A DNA stretch of 64,000 nucleotides from Sedimentisphaerales bacterium (GTDB lineage: Bacteria; Planctomycetota; Phycisphaerae; Sedimentisphaerales; Anaerohalosphaeraceae). Position 1 is the stretch's first letter; each line of letters starts with the position of its first letter. The notes below the pieces were generated by a model. It was not told the DNA's origin. It saw nothing but the letters and a program-made list of their open reading frames with translations, and made no database searches. The stretch spans positions 123,171-187,170 of the forward strand of contig JAFGPC010000051.1 in NCBI GenBank assembly GCA_016926155.1, read 5' to 3'. Position numbers and translations under genes: made by a program. Shown here piece after piece: positions 44,916 through 54,870 of the stretch.

Positions 44916-46592
44916 ATGAGTAAGGTCGCGTCAGTCAACCAAACTATTGCGGAAAATGTAAGTCAGCGGATTTCCAGGCTGCAGCCCGATGAAAATCCCT
45001 TCTGCTGCACCGAGCATGTCTATCTGGAATTATCCAATGAATGCAATTATGCCGATGTTCATAAGGCCTGCCCGGTAGCCCGCTTGCGCCAAAACAAAGA
45101 TATTCTGCCTACCCGCATTGTGTGTGAGGTTCTGGATACTCTGGGCGATTACAATTTCACCGGTCGGATTGCCTTCCACACCTACAATGAACCGTTAATG
45201 GACCCGCGCCTCTTCACTTTCATCGCTTATGCTCGTCGGATATGTCCACAGTCTGAAATATTCATCTGTACCAATGGCTACTACCTCCACCAGGAGATGG
45301 CTGAGAAACTCGTTCAAACAGGTGTCACTAATATCTATGTCTCGGCCTATTCGGATTCCGAATACGACCGGCTCAGCCGGATACAGGTTCCGATTCCTTA
45401 CAGAGTGGAACGGCAAAAACTCGACCAACGGCTCGACAGTTATAATCGCCCGCCTACAGGAGATACCCGACCCTGTTACAATCCCCTGTATCAACTCACG
45501 ATTACCGCCTCCGGAAAGATTTGCTTGTGCTGTATTGACTGGAAACGCCAGTATACCTTTGCAGACCTTCATACTCAGCCTTTTGAACAGGCCATGCGAA
45601 ATCCCGAGATGTGGAGAATCTATGATCGACTTTCTCAGGGTGACCGCTGTCTGGATCTGTGCAAGAGTTGCCGATTTGCCCGTGGTCCCGCCGGTCCCGA
45701 GAAATCTTCGGGTGCTACTAATACTTTTCACAAGAACCCTACAGTTTCGTTGAATACAACACCAATTCCTTTTGGCCCCCGACAGATTTTTAAGTACGAT
45801 ACCTCCAACGGCGATCTGCTTATTCGACAAGCCAGAGAAGCATTCGAAAAGATAAATTACGCTGTCGCCTTTGATATATATGAGCAGTTATCCGAGGCTT
45901 TTCTTGCCCAGTCCGTTCAAGTTCTGGCCGAGGCATATGACCAGTATCAGCGCATTCCGGACCGTGACCGATATATTATGTATCAGTCACGACATTTCCA
46001 TTTCGGTATTCGATCCGGGGATACAGTACTCGATGTCGGCAGTGGAGACACACCCTTCCGCTATGCGACCCATCTGGTGGACTTGACTGTCGGTGATGAC
46101 TTCCAAGGACATGATGAGATGCCCTGTAAGCATCTTGAAGGAAAGCCGGTCTACGAGTGCAATATTGAAAATATGCCATTTGAAGATCATCAATTTGATT
46201 TTGTGTATTGCTCCCATGTCCTCGAACGAGTAAAACAGCCTGAAAAGGCCTGCCGTGAGCTTATGCGGATTGCCAGACGCGGCTACATTGAAACGCCGAC
46301 ACCCGCTAAAGATCTTTGCATGGATACGACAGGCGTCAGCCATCACCGTTGGGGCATCGAAAACCGAGACGGGAAACTCATCTTTACTCCCTACAACGCG
46401 GTGCAGATCAATGGCTTGGGCAGCAGCATCCTGCGCGATATGGCCTGTGCTCCTCAAACGCCTCGAGAAAAGGCGTTTGCCGCCCTGGTCTATCTCAAAG
46501 CGCCATTGTTTAACACCATGCTTTTGTGGAATGAATCGTTTGATTTCGAGGTGCGACCGTTTGAAACCCCGGCTACTGTCGGCTCAGGATAA
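44916..46592 (+). CDS. Fusion: atypical radical SAM/SPASM-like domain plus methyltransferase
   Basis: From ATG 44916 (GGGAG upstream) the protein has 558 residues. The N-terminal part resembles radical SAM/SPASM proteins, with IAFHTYNEPLMDPRLFTFIA and IFICTNGYYL, but the cluster motif is unusual: ECNYADVHKACP, with Cys43 and Cys52 in CX8C instead of CX3CX2C. Later cysteines (RPCYNP, KICLCCIDW, CLDLCKSC) fit a SPASM region. A methyltransferase core follows from about residue 365: DTVLDVGSGDTPFRYATH and FDFVYCSHVLERVKQPEKA. It is the first gene of block III. Confidence 0.75.
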   Translation: MSKVASVNQTIAENVSQRISRLQPDENPFCCTEHVYLELSNECNYADVHKACPVARLRQNKDILPTRIVCEVLDTLGDYNFTGRIAFHTYNEPLMDPRLFTFIAYARRICPQSEIFICTNGYYLHQEMAEKLVQTGVTNIYVSAYSDSEYDRLSRIQVPIPYRVERQKLDQRLDSYNRPPTGDTRPCYNPLYQLTITASGKICLCCIDWKRQYTFADLHTQPFEQAMRNPEMWRIYDRLSQGDRCLDLCKSCRFARGPAGPEKSSGATNTFHKNPTVSLNTTPIPFGPRQIFKYDTSNGDLLIRQAREAFEKINYAVAFDIYEQLSEAFLAQSVQVLAEAYDQYQRIPDRDRYIMYQSRHFHFGIRSGDTVLDVGSGDTPFRYATHLVDLTVGDDFQGHDEMPCKHLEGKPVYECNIENMPFEDHQFDFVYCSHVLERVKQPEKACRELMRIARRGYIETPTPAKDLCMDTTGVSHHRWGIENRDGKLIFTPYNAVQINGLGSSILRDMACAPQTPREKAFAALVYLKAPLFNTMLLWNESFDFEVRPFETPATVGSG

Positions 46593-46615
46593 AATAACAA
46601 GGGAGGATTGTACGC

Positions 46616-49600
46616 GTGAACAGGGCATGTCCGACAAACAACTCGTTGACAAAGACACAAGATCAACCACGATTCAGCTTTATCATGATCGTGCTCAACG
46701 GCATGCCGCTGATTGAATATAGTTTACGAGCTGTGTATGAATTCGCCCACGAGATCATCGTTGTCGAAGGGGCGGTTGAAGATGCCATGTTTGCCGCCAA
46801 TCCGGACGGGAGCAGCAAGGATGGAACCGTCCGGTTCCTGCAGTCCTTTCCCGATCCCGCTCATAAAGTCCGTGTTCTCCGCGGACGCTGGCCGGAGAAA
46901 TGCCGGATGCAGAATGCAGCTCTCTCATATGTGACTGGCGATTATGTCTGGCTGATCGATTCCGATGAACTCTATCGCAAGACCGATCTGCAGAAAATCG
47001 CCGCTATTGTCCAACAGAATCCTGGTGTTACCCAGATAAACTTTATTCCTTTCAATTTCTGGAAGGGCCTGGAATATATTCTCGACTGCCCCGTTTTTCA
47101 TGAACCGGGTGGCCACTATCGCCGCATCTTCAAATACGTCAAGGGTGCACAATTCACCACCCACCGGCCCCCGACGATGGTCTGGCCCGGACAAACGCGA
47201 ACCACCGAACAGATCAGGCTCATCGACGGTAAAACCACACGAAACATGGGCATCCACATGTATCATTACAGTTACGTCCTCGATCAACAGGTTGCCCAGA
47301 AGACCGAGTATTACGCCCGCCGCGGACCGCGCATCGTCAACGGTTTGGACCGGACTGAATGGTATGACCAATGCTACAAACAATGGACACCCGACAATCG
47401 AGCATCAATCGAGGCCAGATACCCTGTCTGGATCGGTGATCGTCGCTCTTATATAGAACCATTTGCTGGCGAGCATCCTGAGGTCATGGCCGAATTTGCA
47501 CAAAAACATCTGCAGAACGATATGAGGACCAAATCCGCACCTGCGATGGCAGAAAAAAGACGGGCTGATCCAACTCCCAAACAGGCCCTGGTCTCCTATA
47601 TTACCGCGCCCCTGCGAATGGGACCGGACTATCATCCGCACAAGTTCAGCAATCCCGGCATCGCCCGCGGCCTTATCCGTGTCCTTACCCAGATGGGTTA
47701 CACGGTCGATCTGATCGATTATGACTGCATGGATTTCCAATCCCAAAAGAAATACGATCTATTCATCGGTCATGGCGGATTCAACTGGGAATATCTCAGT
47801 CGAAATGTAATCGGTGACGCTGTTCGAATCTATTTTTCTACCGGGACGTACTGGAAAGAACACAACCGCCGCGAAAAACAAAGATTTGACGATCTGCAAC
47901 AGCGTACAGGCCGTCGACTTCCCTATGACCGTCTTGTCAAAATCAGCGAAGACTTTGCCTGTCACGAGACCGACGGTATTCTGTGTCTGGGCAATCGTGA
48001 TTGCGCCGATACCTATCGTCATTTCGATCAGGTAATCCATCTTGATAATGCTGTCTACCAAGACGACCGCTACGATCCGGATAAAAAAGATTTCGCCGCC
48101 GGCCGCTCACATTTTCTCTATTTCGGCTCGACCGGCAATGTCCACAAGGGGCTGGATCGGCTCATCGAAGCCTTCCAACAAACACCTCAGGCACATTTAT
48201 GGATTGCCGGTCCTCTCGAACAATCCTTTGCTGAATACTTCGGCCCGACAATCGAACAATGTCCTAACCTGCATTATGTTGGCTTCATCGAACTGCGTTC
48301 ACCTCAATTTTACCAACTCATGGATCGCTGCAACGTCACAATCCTTGCTTCCTGCGCCGAAGGCTCCCCCGGTGGCGTCATCGAATGCATCCATCGGGGA
48401 CTGATCCCCATCCTTACCCGCGGCTGCCATATCGACGTTGGCGATTATGGTCTTCTCCTGGCCGATGACAGCATCGAAACAATCCAGTCAACCATCCAAA
48501 ACGTGATGAATCTGTCTATTGAATGGCATCGATCCCGTTCGATACAGGCTCGAAAGGATTCCCTGGCCCGATATTCCGAACAACGGTTTTGCGAAAACCT
48601 TTACCGAGGCGTCGATCAAATAGTAAAAAGAAGTTCGAAAATCCGAACCGTTCGAAATCACGCTTCTGCCGTAGTCTGCCAGGACGTCGATCAATACATC
48701 ACCCGTTATGCCGACCATCTCGGTTTTCTTCTTCGGGCTGCCGCCCATCTCACAATGGATCAGCGGTCCGATGACGCTGCCAAAGTGTTGCATCAGGCCG
48801 TTCTGGTTGAGCCGACCTGTGTAACTGCAATCTGCGAACTGGCTATATATTGGGCCAGACAGAAAAACCTGCCCCAGGCCAAACGATTGATCATGCAAGC
48901 TCTCAGACTTTGCCCCAATGATTCACGATGCCGGCTCATTTCTCAGACAATAGATCGTTACCTGGCCGATTCCAAATCTCCTGTCCGTCAGCCTGTTGGT
49001 GATACGTCCAGTTCGCAATCCGCTTCTCGGATTCTGAAACCGACTGCTCCCAGAATTGCGGCCGATCATGATCTTCATGGCGCGAGCATAAAAACCGAAT
49101 CCTCTTTCGCCGACAACATACGTGACCTCTTTTCGCGCATTCGACCGCGAAAAGTTATCGAAACCGGTACGTTTCTTGGCACCGGCACGACGACCGTCAT
49201 CGCCCGGACCCTTCGCTCTCTCGGTCTGGACGACGCCGTCTTTTTTACCATTGAAGTCAATCCCGTAAATCATTACCGAGCCCGACAAAACCTGGCTGCT
49301 TCGGGTTTGGAGGCACACTGTCTCAACGGCCTGTCCGTCCCGCGGGCCATGCTGCCGGGAAAGGACGACATCCGTCGTCGCACGGTTACCCATCTGCCTG
49401 ATAATGAAATTTTTGTTGACCACAAAGAGGAAAAACGCGTCGATCTCTATTATGCGGAAACTGATTTCCCCAATGTACCGGAAAACCTGCTGTACAAATG
49501 TCTGCAGGCCTTTGATTTCCAGCCCGACTTTGTTTTGCTCGACAGCGCCGGCCACATGGGTAATGTCGAATTCAATTACCTCATCGAGAATCTTAAAGGC

Positions 49601-50941
49601 CCATGCTATATTGCTCTGGATGACATTTATCATGTCAAACACCATAAAAGCTTGGAACAGATACAGGCCGATCCCCGCTTTGAAATCATCGTAGCGTCCC
49701 GTGAGAAATTTGGCTTCTGCATCGTACGTTTCACTCCTGTATCTATACTTGCACGACGAAACATTCAAAAGCTCCTCTGGCTGCGAACCGACTCTATTGG
49801 TGACTCGATTCTTGCCTCTTCCATGCTGCCGCACATCGCCGCCGCCTTCAGACAAAGTGAAATCTCAGTCGTCTGTCAGCAACATATTGCCGAACTCTAC
49901 CAGGCATGCCCGTTTGTAAAAAATATCCTTACTGTACCTTCCGAACACAAGTGGCAAAACACCGAACAGTACGCCTCTCTCCTCCGCCGGATACAACAGA
50001 TCGGCCCCGATCTTCTGCTGAATAGTACCTGGGCCATGCATGGTATGGCTGACCTACGCGGACTCGAATTCATCCCCACACGCATCGCGTTCCGAAATGC
50101 CAATGGTGTCTCTTATACCCAATGCATCCGCTCCGAAGGCCGTTGGAAACCGGAACTCGAACGGCATCGGGATTTTCTCCGTGGTTTGGGTATCCATGTA
50201 GCTCACCTCCAGCCTCAGGTTTGGACTACGCCTGAGGATCATGCCTTTGCTGAGCGTGTTTTCATAGAGAACAATCTCCATCCGGAAAAAACGATCGTTC
50301 TCTTTGCAGGTAGCCGAACCCATCATCGTTTATTCCATCAATATGGACAAGCCTTGCGGGATCTTTGTACAAACCATAATCTGTCTCTGATCGCACTTGG
50401 ATCGGCAACCGACTGGCAAGTTAATCAGCAGAATTTGATTGAAGCCGGTGTGCCCCGGATCAATCTGTCCGGCCGGTGCACCCTCCGACAAAGTGCAGCC
50501 ATTCTCCAGCGAGCCCGGCTGGCAGTCGGCGCTGAAACCGGCCTGGCCCACATGGCCTGTGCCGTTGGAACGGCCAATGTTATCCTGCTGGGCGGCGGCC
50601 ATTTCGGCCGGTTTATGCCGTATTCGCCCTTGACGACAATTGCCGCTCTGCCGATGTCTTGCTATGGCTGCGACTGGCAATGTCGTTACGAACAAGTCCG
50701 CTGCATTATGGATCTGACTCCAAAAGTCCTGACACAAGCCCTTGAGCAAAGTCTGGCCGGTTCGACTTCGCATGTGCGTATCTTTATTCCGGATAATCGC
50801 TCTTCCGCGGATTTGTCGGCCATGCAGAACCTTCTGGCTGATTTATCTTCCGAAAACTTCCGTCTTATCACGGTTGCCCAGGATAAAAGGCAGGCTGCCG
50901 CTTCGTATACCACTGTAAAACGGCAGGAGCAACTGATATGA
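46616..50941 (+). CDS. Giant multidomain transferase: GT2-GT4-TPR-methyltransferase-like-GT9
   Basis: The 1441-residue product has at least four domains. Residues about 20-250 are GT2 (FSFIMIVLNGMPLIEYSLRA, VWLIDSDELYRKTD). About 320-680 are GT4 (HFLYFGSTGNVHKGLDRLIE, EX7E in CAEGSPGGVIECIHRGL). About 700-800 are TPR-like. About 840-1040 resemble a class I methyltransferase (KVIETGTFLGTGTTTVI, DFVLLDSAGHMGNVE, CYIALDDIYH). About 1050-1390 are GT9 (KLLWLRTDSIGDSILASSML, VGAETGLAHMACAVGT). The GTG start is preceded by GGGAGG. Such a protein could assemble several sugars in one chain. The order of action is unknown. Confidence 0.85.
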   Translation: MNRACPTNNSLTKTQDQPRFSFIMIVLNGMPLIEYSLRAVYEFAHEIIVVEGAVEDAMFAANPDGSSKDGTVRFLQSFPDPAHKVRVLRGRWPEKCRMQNAALSYVTGDYVWLIDSDELYRKTDLQKIAAIVQQNPGVTQINFIPFNFWKGLEYILDCPVFHEPGGHYRRIFKYVKGAQFTTHRPPTMVWPGQTRTTEQIRLIDGKTTRNMGIHMYHYSYVLDQQVAQKTEYYARRGPRIVNGLDRTEWYDQCYKQWTPDNRASIEARYPVWIGDRRSYIEPFAGEHPEVMAEFAQKHLQNDMRTKSAPAMAEKRRADPTPKQALVSYITAPLRMGPDYHPHKFSNPGIARGLIRVLTQMGYTVDLIDYDCMDFQSQKKYDLFIGHGGFNWEYLSRNVIGDAVRIYFSTGTYWKEHNRREKQRFDDLQQRTGRRLPYDRLVKISEDFACHETDGILCLGNRDCADTYRHFDQVIHLDNAVYQDDRYDPDKKDFAAGRSHFLYFGSTGNVHKGLDRLIEAFQQTPQAHLWIAGPLEQSFAEYFGPTIEQCPNLHYVGFIELRSPQFYQLMDRCNVTILASCAEGSPGGVIECIHRGLIPILTRGCHIDVGDYGLLLADDSIETIQSTIQNVMNLSIEWHRSRSIQARKDSLARYSEQRFCENLYRGVDQIVKRSSKIRTVRNHASAVVCQDVDQYITRYADHLGFLLRAAAHLTMDQRSDDAAKVLHQAVLVEPTCVTAICELAIYWARQKNLPQAKRLIMQALRLCPNDSRCRLISQTIDRYLADSKSPVRQPVGDTSSSQSASRILKPTAPRIAADHDLHGASIKTESSFADNIRDLFSRIRPRKVIETGTFLGTGTTTVIARTLRSLGLDDAVFFTIEVNPVNHYRARQNLAASGLEAHCLNGLSVPRAMLPGKDDIRRRTVTHLPDNEIFVDHKEEKRVDLYYAETDFPNVPENLLYKCLQAFDFQPDFVLLDSAGHMGNVEFNYLIENLKGPCYIALDDIYHVKHHKSLEQIQADPRFEIIVASREKFGFCIVRFTPVSILARRNIQKLLWLRTDSIGDSILASSMLPHIAAAFRQSEISVVCQQHIAELYQACPFVKNILTVPSEHKWQNTEQYASLLRRIQQIGPDLLLNSTWAMHGMADLRGLEFIPTRIAFRNANGVSYTQCIRSEGRWKPELERHRDFLRGLGIHVAHLQPQVWTTPEDHAFAERVFIENNLHPEKTIVLFAGSRTHHRLFHQYGQALRDLCTNHNLSLIALGSATDWQVNQQNLIEAGVPRINLSGRCTLRQSAAILQRARLAVGAETGLAHMACAVGTANVILLGGGHFGRFMPYSPLTTIAALPMSCYGCDWQCRYEQVRCIMDLTPKVLTQALEQSLAGSTSHVRIFIPDNRSSADLSAMQNLLADLSSENFRLITVAQDKRQAAASYTTVKRQEQLI

Positions 50942-50954
50942 AAGCGCCGGTCCG

Positions 50955-52703
50955 ATGAATACCCAAACGAATCCATACAAAGTTGATGTCAGCATTGTCC
51001 TTGGCACAAAAGACCGAGCTCCATTGCTCGATCAGATGCTTACCAGTCTCAAAGAGGCTATCGGGACGATTCGTTGCGAGGTGATCATTATTGAAGGCAA
51101 TTCCTCCGACAATACACGTCAAGTTCTGGCCAGGCATGGAATCCGGCAGATCTTCGACGAGCGGCAGATCCTGGGCCCCGGTAAACATAGCTGGGCGCAA
51201 ATTTGCAATTTCGGTTTTTCCCAGGCTTGCGGCCGATGGGGCATGTACGGTAGCGATGACATCCTCTTCAGCCGCAATTGTCTCGAAAACGCGGTCCGTA
51301 CCCTTAAAACGAAAGGAGACGAAATCGCTGGCGGCCTGTTCTTTTATAAAAATGTCAATACCCGCCCCGACTGGGACCGGTTCGGGATTGATTTTACATA
51401 TGGCCAGAAGCTTTTAATGAATTACGGCATCTTCTGTCTGGACCACTTTCGGCAGGTCGGGGGACTCAGTGAACGCTACAAATTCTATTGCAGCGATGGT
51501 GACATGTGCTATCGGTTTTACAATACCGGTCGCCAATTTTTAGTCATCCCGAATGCCTTCATCATTCATAACAATGTGCTCGATTGCCATAAAGCCGAAC
51601 ATGCCGATATCAGCCAGGATGATATCACACTCTACAAACGACAATGGAAACATTTTGTTTCCATGGAGCCTACCGATCCCCAAAGACTCCTCTGGCATGA
51701 GGATTATATTCCGGCATACACCATACCCGCCGGCTTTGCCCGTGTGCCGGACTCGACCGAGTTTTACTGGCATGGACTGTCGTACTTCCAGTACGGCCAA
51801 TGGACAAAGGCCCTGGAAAAATTCCAGCAGGCCCTGGCCGGTGGCTTGGATCATCCCATGATTCATGGATTCATCCGGGACTGTGAAAAACACGGTGTAA
51901 CGAATCGCCCGGTTCACATTTCCCAAACGATTGTGGAAAAAGAACAGACAGCGACAAAACCAAAAACCTCACTCGATCAGATTCAGGCAAAAGGCCTTTG
52001 GCAATCCGGATCGCCCTTGCGCTTGCATTTGGGCTGTGGTCAATGGCGGTTCGATGGGTATGTCAATATCGACTATCCACCCGCTGAGCATACGACGGTC
52101 AAACAGCTTGGAGCCGACCTCCATACCGACATTACGACATTGAGCTTTCCGCCACAAATCGTCGATGAAATCCGTCTCCATCATGTCTTTGAGCATTTCA
52201 ATCGCGTTACGGCCCTGGCTCTGCTGATACGCTGGGCCGACTGGCTTAAGATCGGCGGTATGCTTCACATTGAAACACCCGACCTGATAGGCAGCGCTCG
52301 AACTTTACTTTCCGATGCCTCCTGGCAGACGAAGATGGCCGCCGTCAGACACCTGGCCGGCGACCAGGCAGCCCAATGGGCCTATCACGTCGATCACTGG
52401 TTCGCTGATCGTTTCACACATACGCTCGACAAACTTGGCTTCGATCAGATACGAACGAAAAATAGTACATGGCCTCATGAGCCATACCTGTCCAATGTCG
52501 AAGTGACGGCAATAAAAACAGTGCATCAAACAACAGACCGGCAGATTCGTGCAGCCGATGAGCTGCTTTGGGAAAGTACAGTTTCTCCGAAAGAACGTCC
52601 CATGTGGGACATCTGGCGAGCACGGCTTCGAGACATGTTGAGTGTTTCATCTGCATCAGATACTACGCCAATCTCCATGCAAGAGCCGGTCATAGCAGGA
52701 TAG
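50955..52703 (+). CDS. GT2 glycosyltransferase fused to a methyltransferase-like domain
   Basis: The 582-residue protein starts with a GT-A domain: VDVSIVLGTKDRAPLLDQML and IIIEGNSSDNTRQV, with RWGMYGSDDILFSRNCLE carrying the acidic DXD (near residue 98). A TPR-like segment follows (WHGLSYFQYGQWTKALEKFQ). From about 350 a methyltransferase-like domain begins with LRLHLGCGQWRFDGYVNID and VDEIRLHHVFEHFNRVTALA. The last part is a tail. It starts 13 bp after the giant gene. Confidence 0.82.
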   Translation: MNTQTNPYKVDVSIVLGTKDRAPLLDQMLTSLKEAIGTIRCEVIIIEGNSSDNTRQVLARHGIRQIFDERQILGPGKHSWAQICNFGFSQACGRWGMYGSDDILFSRNCLENAVRTLKTKGDEIAGGLFFYKNVNTRPDWDRFGIDFTYGQKLLMNYGIFCLDHFRQVGGLSERYKFYCSDGDMCYRFYNTGRQFLVIPNAFIIHNNVLDCHKAEHADISQDDITLYKRQWKHFVSMEPTDPQRLLWHEDYIPAYTIPAGFARVPDSTEFYWHGLSYFQYGQWTKALEKFQQALAGGLDHPMIHGFIRDCEKHGVTNRPVHISQTIVEKEQTATKPKTSLDQIQAKGLWQSGSPLRLHLGCGQWRFDGYVNIDYPPAEHTTVKQLGADLHTDITTLSFPPQIVDEIRLHHVFEHFNRVTALALLIRWADWLKIGGMLHIETPDLIGSARTLLSDASWQTKMAAVRHLAGDQAAQWAYHVDHWFADRFTHTLDKLGFDQIRTKNSTWPHEPYLSNVEVTAIKTVHQTTDRQIRAADELLWESTVSPKERPMWDIWRARLRDMLSVSSASDTTPISMQEPVIAG

Positions 52704-52713
52704 GAGCAGGTGG

Positions 52714-54768
52714 ATGGAAACAAAACAAAAAACAAAGATAACAGGCCTGATCTTTAGCAAGGACCGGGCCATGCAGCTTCAGGCGACCATCGAGTCCTTT
52801 CTTCTGTATGGTCGCGATGCCCGATCTCTGTCTCTTTATGTGCTCTATAAAGCCTCGAACTCTTTACATCGCATACAATATGATCGACTTCGTCGAAAGT
52901 TTGACGCCATTACTTTTATTGAAGAGACGGACTTTCGTTCCCAGGTCCTTCAGATCGTGCAGCAGGCCGACCACATCCTCTTTCTGGTCGATGATAATAT
53001 CTTCGTTCGGCCCTTCATCTTGAACGAAATTCTTCAATCACTTGCTGTCTGTCCGGATGCCGTCGGTTTCTCACTCCGCCTCGGTACGAACATCTGTTAT
53101 AACTATATGCGAAATGAACCGACCGTTCCACCGACTTTTACACGAGTAAACGATCATGTCCTCTCTTTCGATTGGACGATTGCCCAACACGACTTCAGTT
53201 ATCCCCTCGAGCTGTCCAGTAGCATATATCGCAGCGCTGATCTCCTTGGGCTGCTCCGGCAACTTCCATTTGAAAATCCCAATCTGCTGGAGGGCCGTCT
53301 TGCCGCCAACGCGTCGTTGTTTCGACAGGCCAGACCCAACCTGCTCTGTTTCGAACTGTCGGTCACATTCTGTAATCCTGTAAATATTGTGCAATCCGTA
53401 TGGAACAACCGTTGCGGACAGGAGCATCAATACGATGCCGAACAGCTGGCCTTGCTCTTTGAAAAAGGCCGGTCCGTCGATATTGCTCAATACAATGATT
53501 TCACACCCCGGTCCTGTCACCAGGAAGTCCGGCTTCACTTGCGCAATTCCACTCTTTCATTTACGATGCATTCCCCTCTGATTAGTATCGAGATGGTCAC
53601 GTACAATACCGAACAGCATATCGGCCGAGCCATCGAATCGGTCTTGGCTCAGTCGTATGAAAACTTCGAGTTGCTCATCGTTGACGATGGAAGCACCGAC
53701 AATACGGAACACGTCGTTAGAGCCTTTTTTGATCCACGCATCCGCTATTTCCGTCGGAATCATCAGAATGCCGCCGCCGCTCGCAATCATGCGATAAGCC
53801 AGGTCAAAAGCGACTCTATTCTGGTCGTCGATTCGGACGATTGGCTTTCCCCCGACTATCTGGCCGATGTCGTCCAGTTTGCCCGTCTGCATTCGGCAGC
53901 CGATTTTCTCTACCCCTCTCGTCTTACCTTGGTTGACGGCAACGGTCGAGCCACAGGCATGGAATGGACCTATCCGGACTTTACCGACAGCAGGATTCTC
54001 CCCGGGCTGCTGCTTCAGATCGGTAAAAGTCCCATCCCCAATCCCGGCAGTCTCATCCGTCGCAGTCTGTATGATCGCATCGGAACGTATGAACATCTTG
54101 ACACCGTCGAAGATTTTGTTTTTCTCTGTCACCATGCCCTGCAGATTCGGTTCAAACGGATCGATACCCACGGCCCGTATTATTACCGTACCGGCTCGAC
54201 CGGTCTGTCTCATCAATTCAAGGGCCGCAACGAAATTACCGCTCGCATCCTCAACGATATGGTCTCGACGTATCCTCCGGAAATGCTCTATCCCGGACTG
54301 GAGGATATTCCCGATCCTACCCGTCGAATCCAGGCCTACTATGAATATCTGATGATGACCTTCTACGGCCTGGCCCAGACCAATCAGGGACGCTGTCCCG
54401 AGCCGTTCTACTATCTCGGCGACCAATATCGAGCTCGCTTTGTAGAGTCAATTCCCATGAATCCCAAACCGTACCGTTCAGTTTGGGCAATGACCGGATC
54501 GGAACGAATCCAAGGGATGCTGCGGCAGGGAATCGACTGTCTTAAAACGCAGAAGCCCGATCAGTCTCTGGTCTATCTGGAGCAAGTCCGACAGGATCAT
54601 GACGATCTGCCCGGCCTCCATTACGGCAGGGCTCTGGCCTTCCTGCAACTGGGGCGGGCCGATCAGGCTCTGCAGGCATGCCGGGATGAGTTGGAGCGAA
54701 ATCCAAACCATACCAAGGCCCGAAGCCTTTTGAGTCGATTTCAAGAGCAAAGCCTTCTGCATTTGTGA
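52714..54768 (+). CDS. Protein with N-terminal GT-A-like domain and C-terminal GT2 and TPR domains
   Basis: The 684-residue protein carries a typical GT2 domain from about residue 288: LISIEMVTYNTEQHIGRAIESV, LLIVDDGSTDNTEHVV and SILVVDSDDWLSPDYLAD. The first 285 residues form a second GT-A-like part (GLIFSKDRAMQLQATIESFL, HILFLVDDNIFVRPF) whose family I do not recognise. The last 90 residues are TPR-like. AGGAG lies about ten bases before the ATG. It is the last gene of the island before fliD. Confidence 0.8.
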   Translation: METKQKTKITGLIFSKDRAMQLQATIESFLLYGRDARSLSLYVLYKASNSLHRIQYDRLRRKFDAITFIEETDFRSQVLQIVQQADHILFLVDDNIFVRPFILNEILQSLAVCPDAVGFSLRLGTNICYNYMRNEPTVPPTFTRVNDHVLSFDWTIAQHDFSYPLELSSSIYRSADLLGLLRQLPFENPNLLEGRLAANASLFRQARPNLLCFELSVTFCNPVNIVQSVWNNRCGQEHQYDAEQLALLFEKGRSVDIAQYNDFTPRSCHQEVRLHLRNSTLSFTMHSPLISIEMVTYNTEQHIGRAIESVLAQSYENFELLIVDDGSTDNTEHVVRAFFDPRIRYFRRNHQNAAAARNHAISQVKSDSILVVDSDDWLSPDYLADVVQFARLHSAADFLYPSRLTLVDGNGRATGMEWTYPDFTDSRILPGLLLQIGKSPIPNPGSLIRRSLYDRIGTYEHLDTVEDFVFLCHHALQIRFKRIDTHGPYYYRTGSTGLSHQFKGRNEITARILNDMVSTYPPEMLYPGLEDIPDPTRRIQAYYEYLMMTFYGLAQTNQGRCPEPFYYLGDQYRARFVESIPMNPKPYRSVWAMTGSERIQGMLRQGIDCLKTQKPDQSLVYLEQVRQDHDDLPGLHYGRALAFLQLGRADQALQACRDELERNPNHTKARSLLSRFQEQSLLHL

Positions 54769-54780
54769 AACAGGGCAATC

Positions 54781-54837
54781 TAAAGAAAACAAGACAAACA
54801 ACCGATGACCTGAATATGAAAAAGAAAAGTCCGATAA
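54781..54837 (+). promoter_or_regulatory. Candidate FliA (sigma-28) promoters of fliD
   Basis: Two matches overlap in the 102 bp leader. First, TAAA at 54781-54784, 16 bases, then ACCGATGA at 54801, close to TAAA-N15-GCCGATAA. Second, TGAA at 54811-54814, 15 bases, then TCCGATAA at 54830. The fliA gene has TAAA-N16-GCCGATAT. Either could drive fliD as a late flagellar gene. Confidence 0.45.
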
Positions 54838-54870
54838 ACAAATCGGGCGAAATTAGAAAAGGATACAAAC

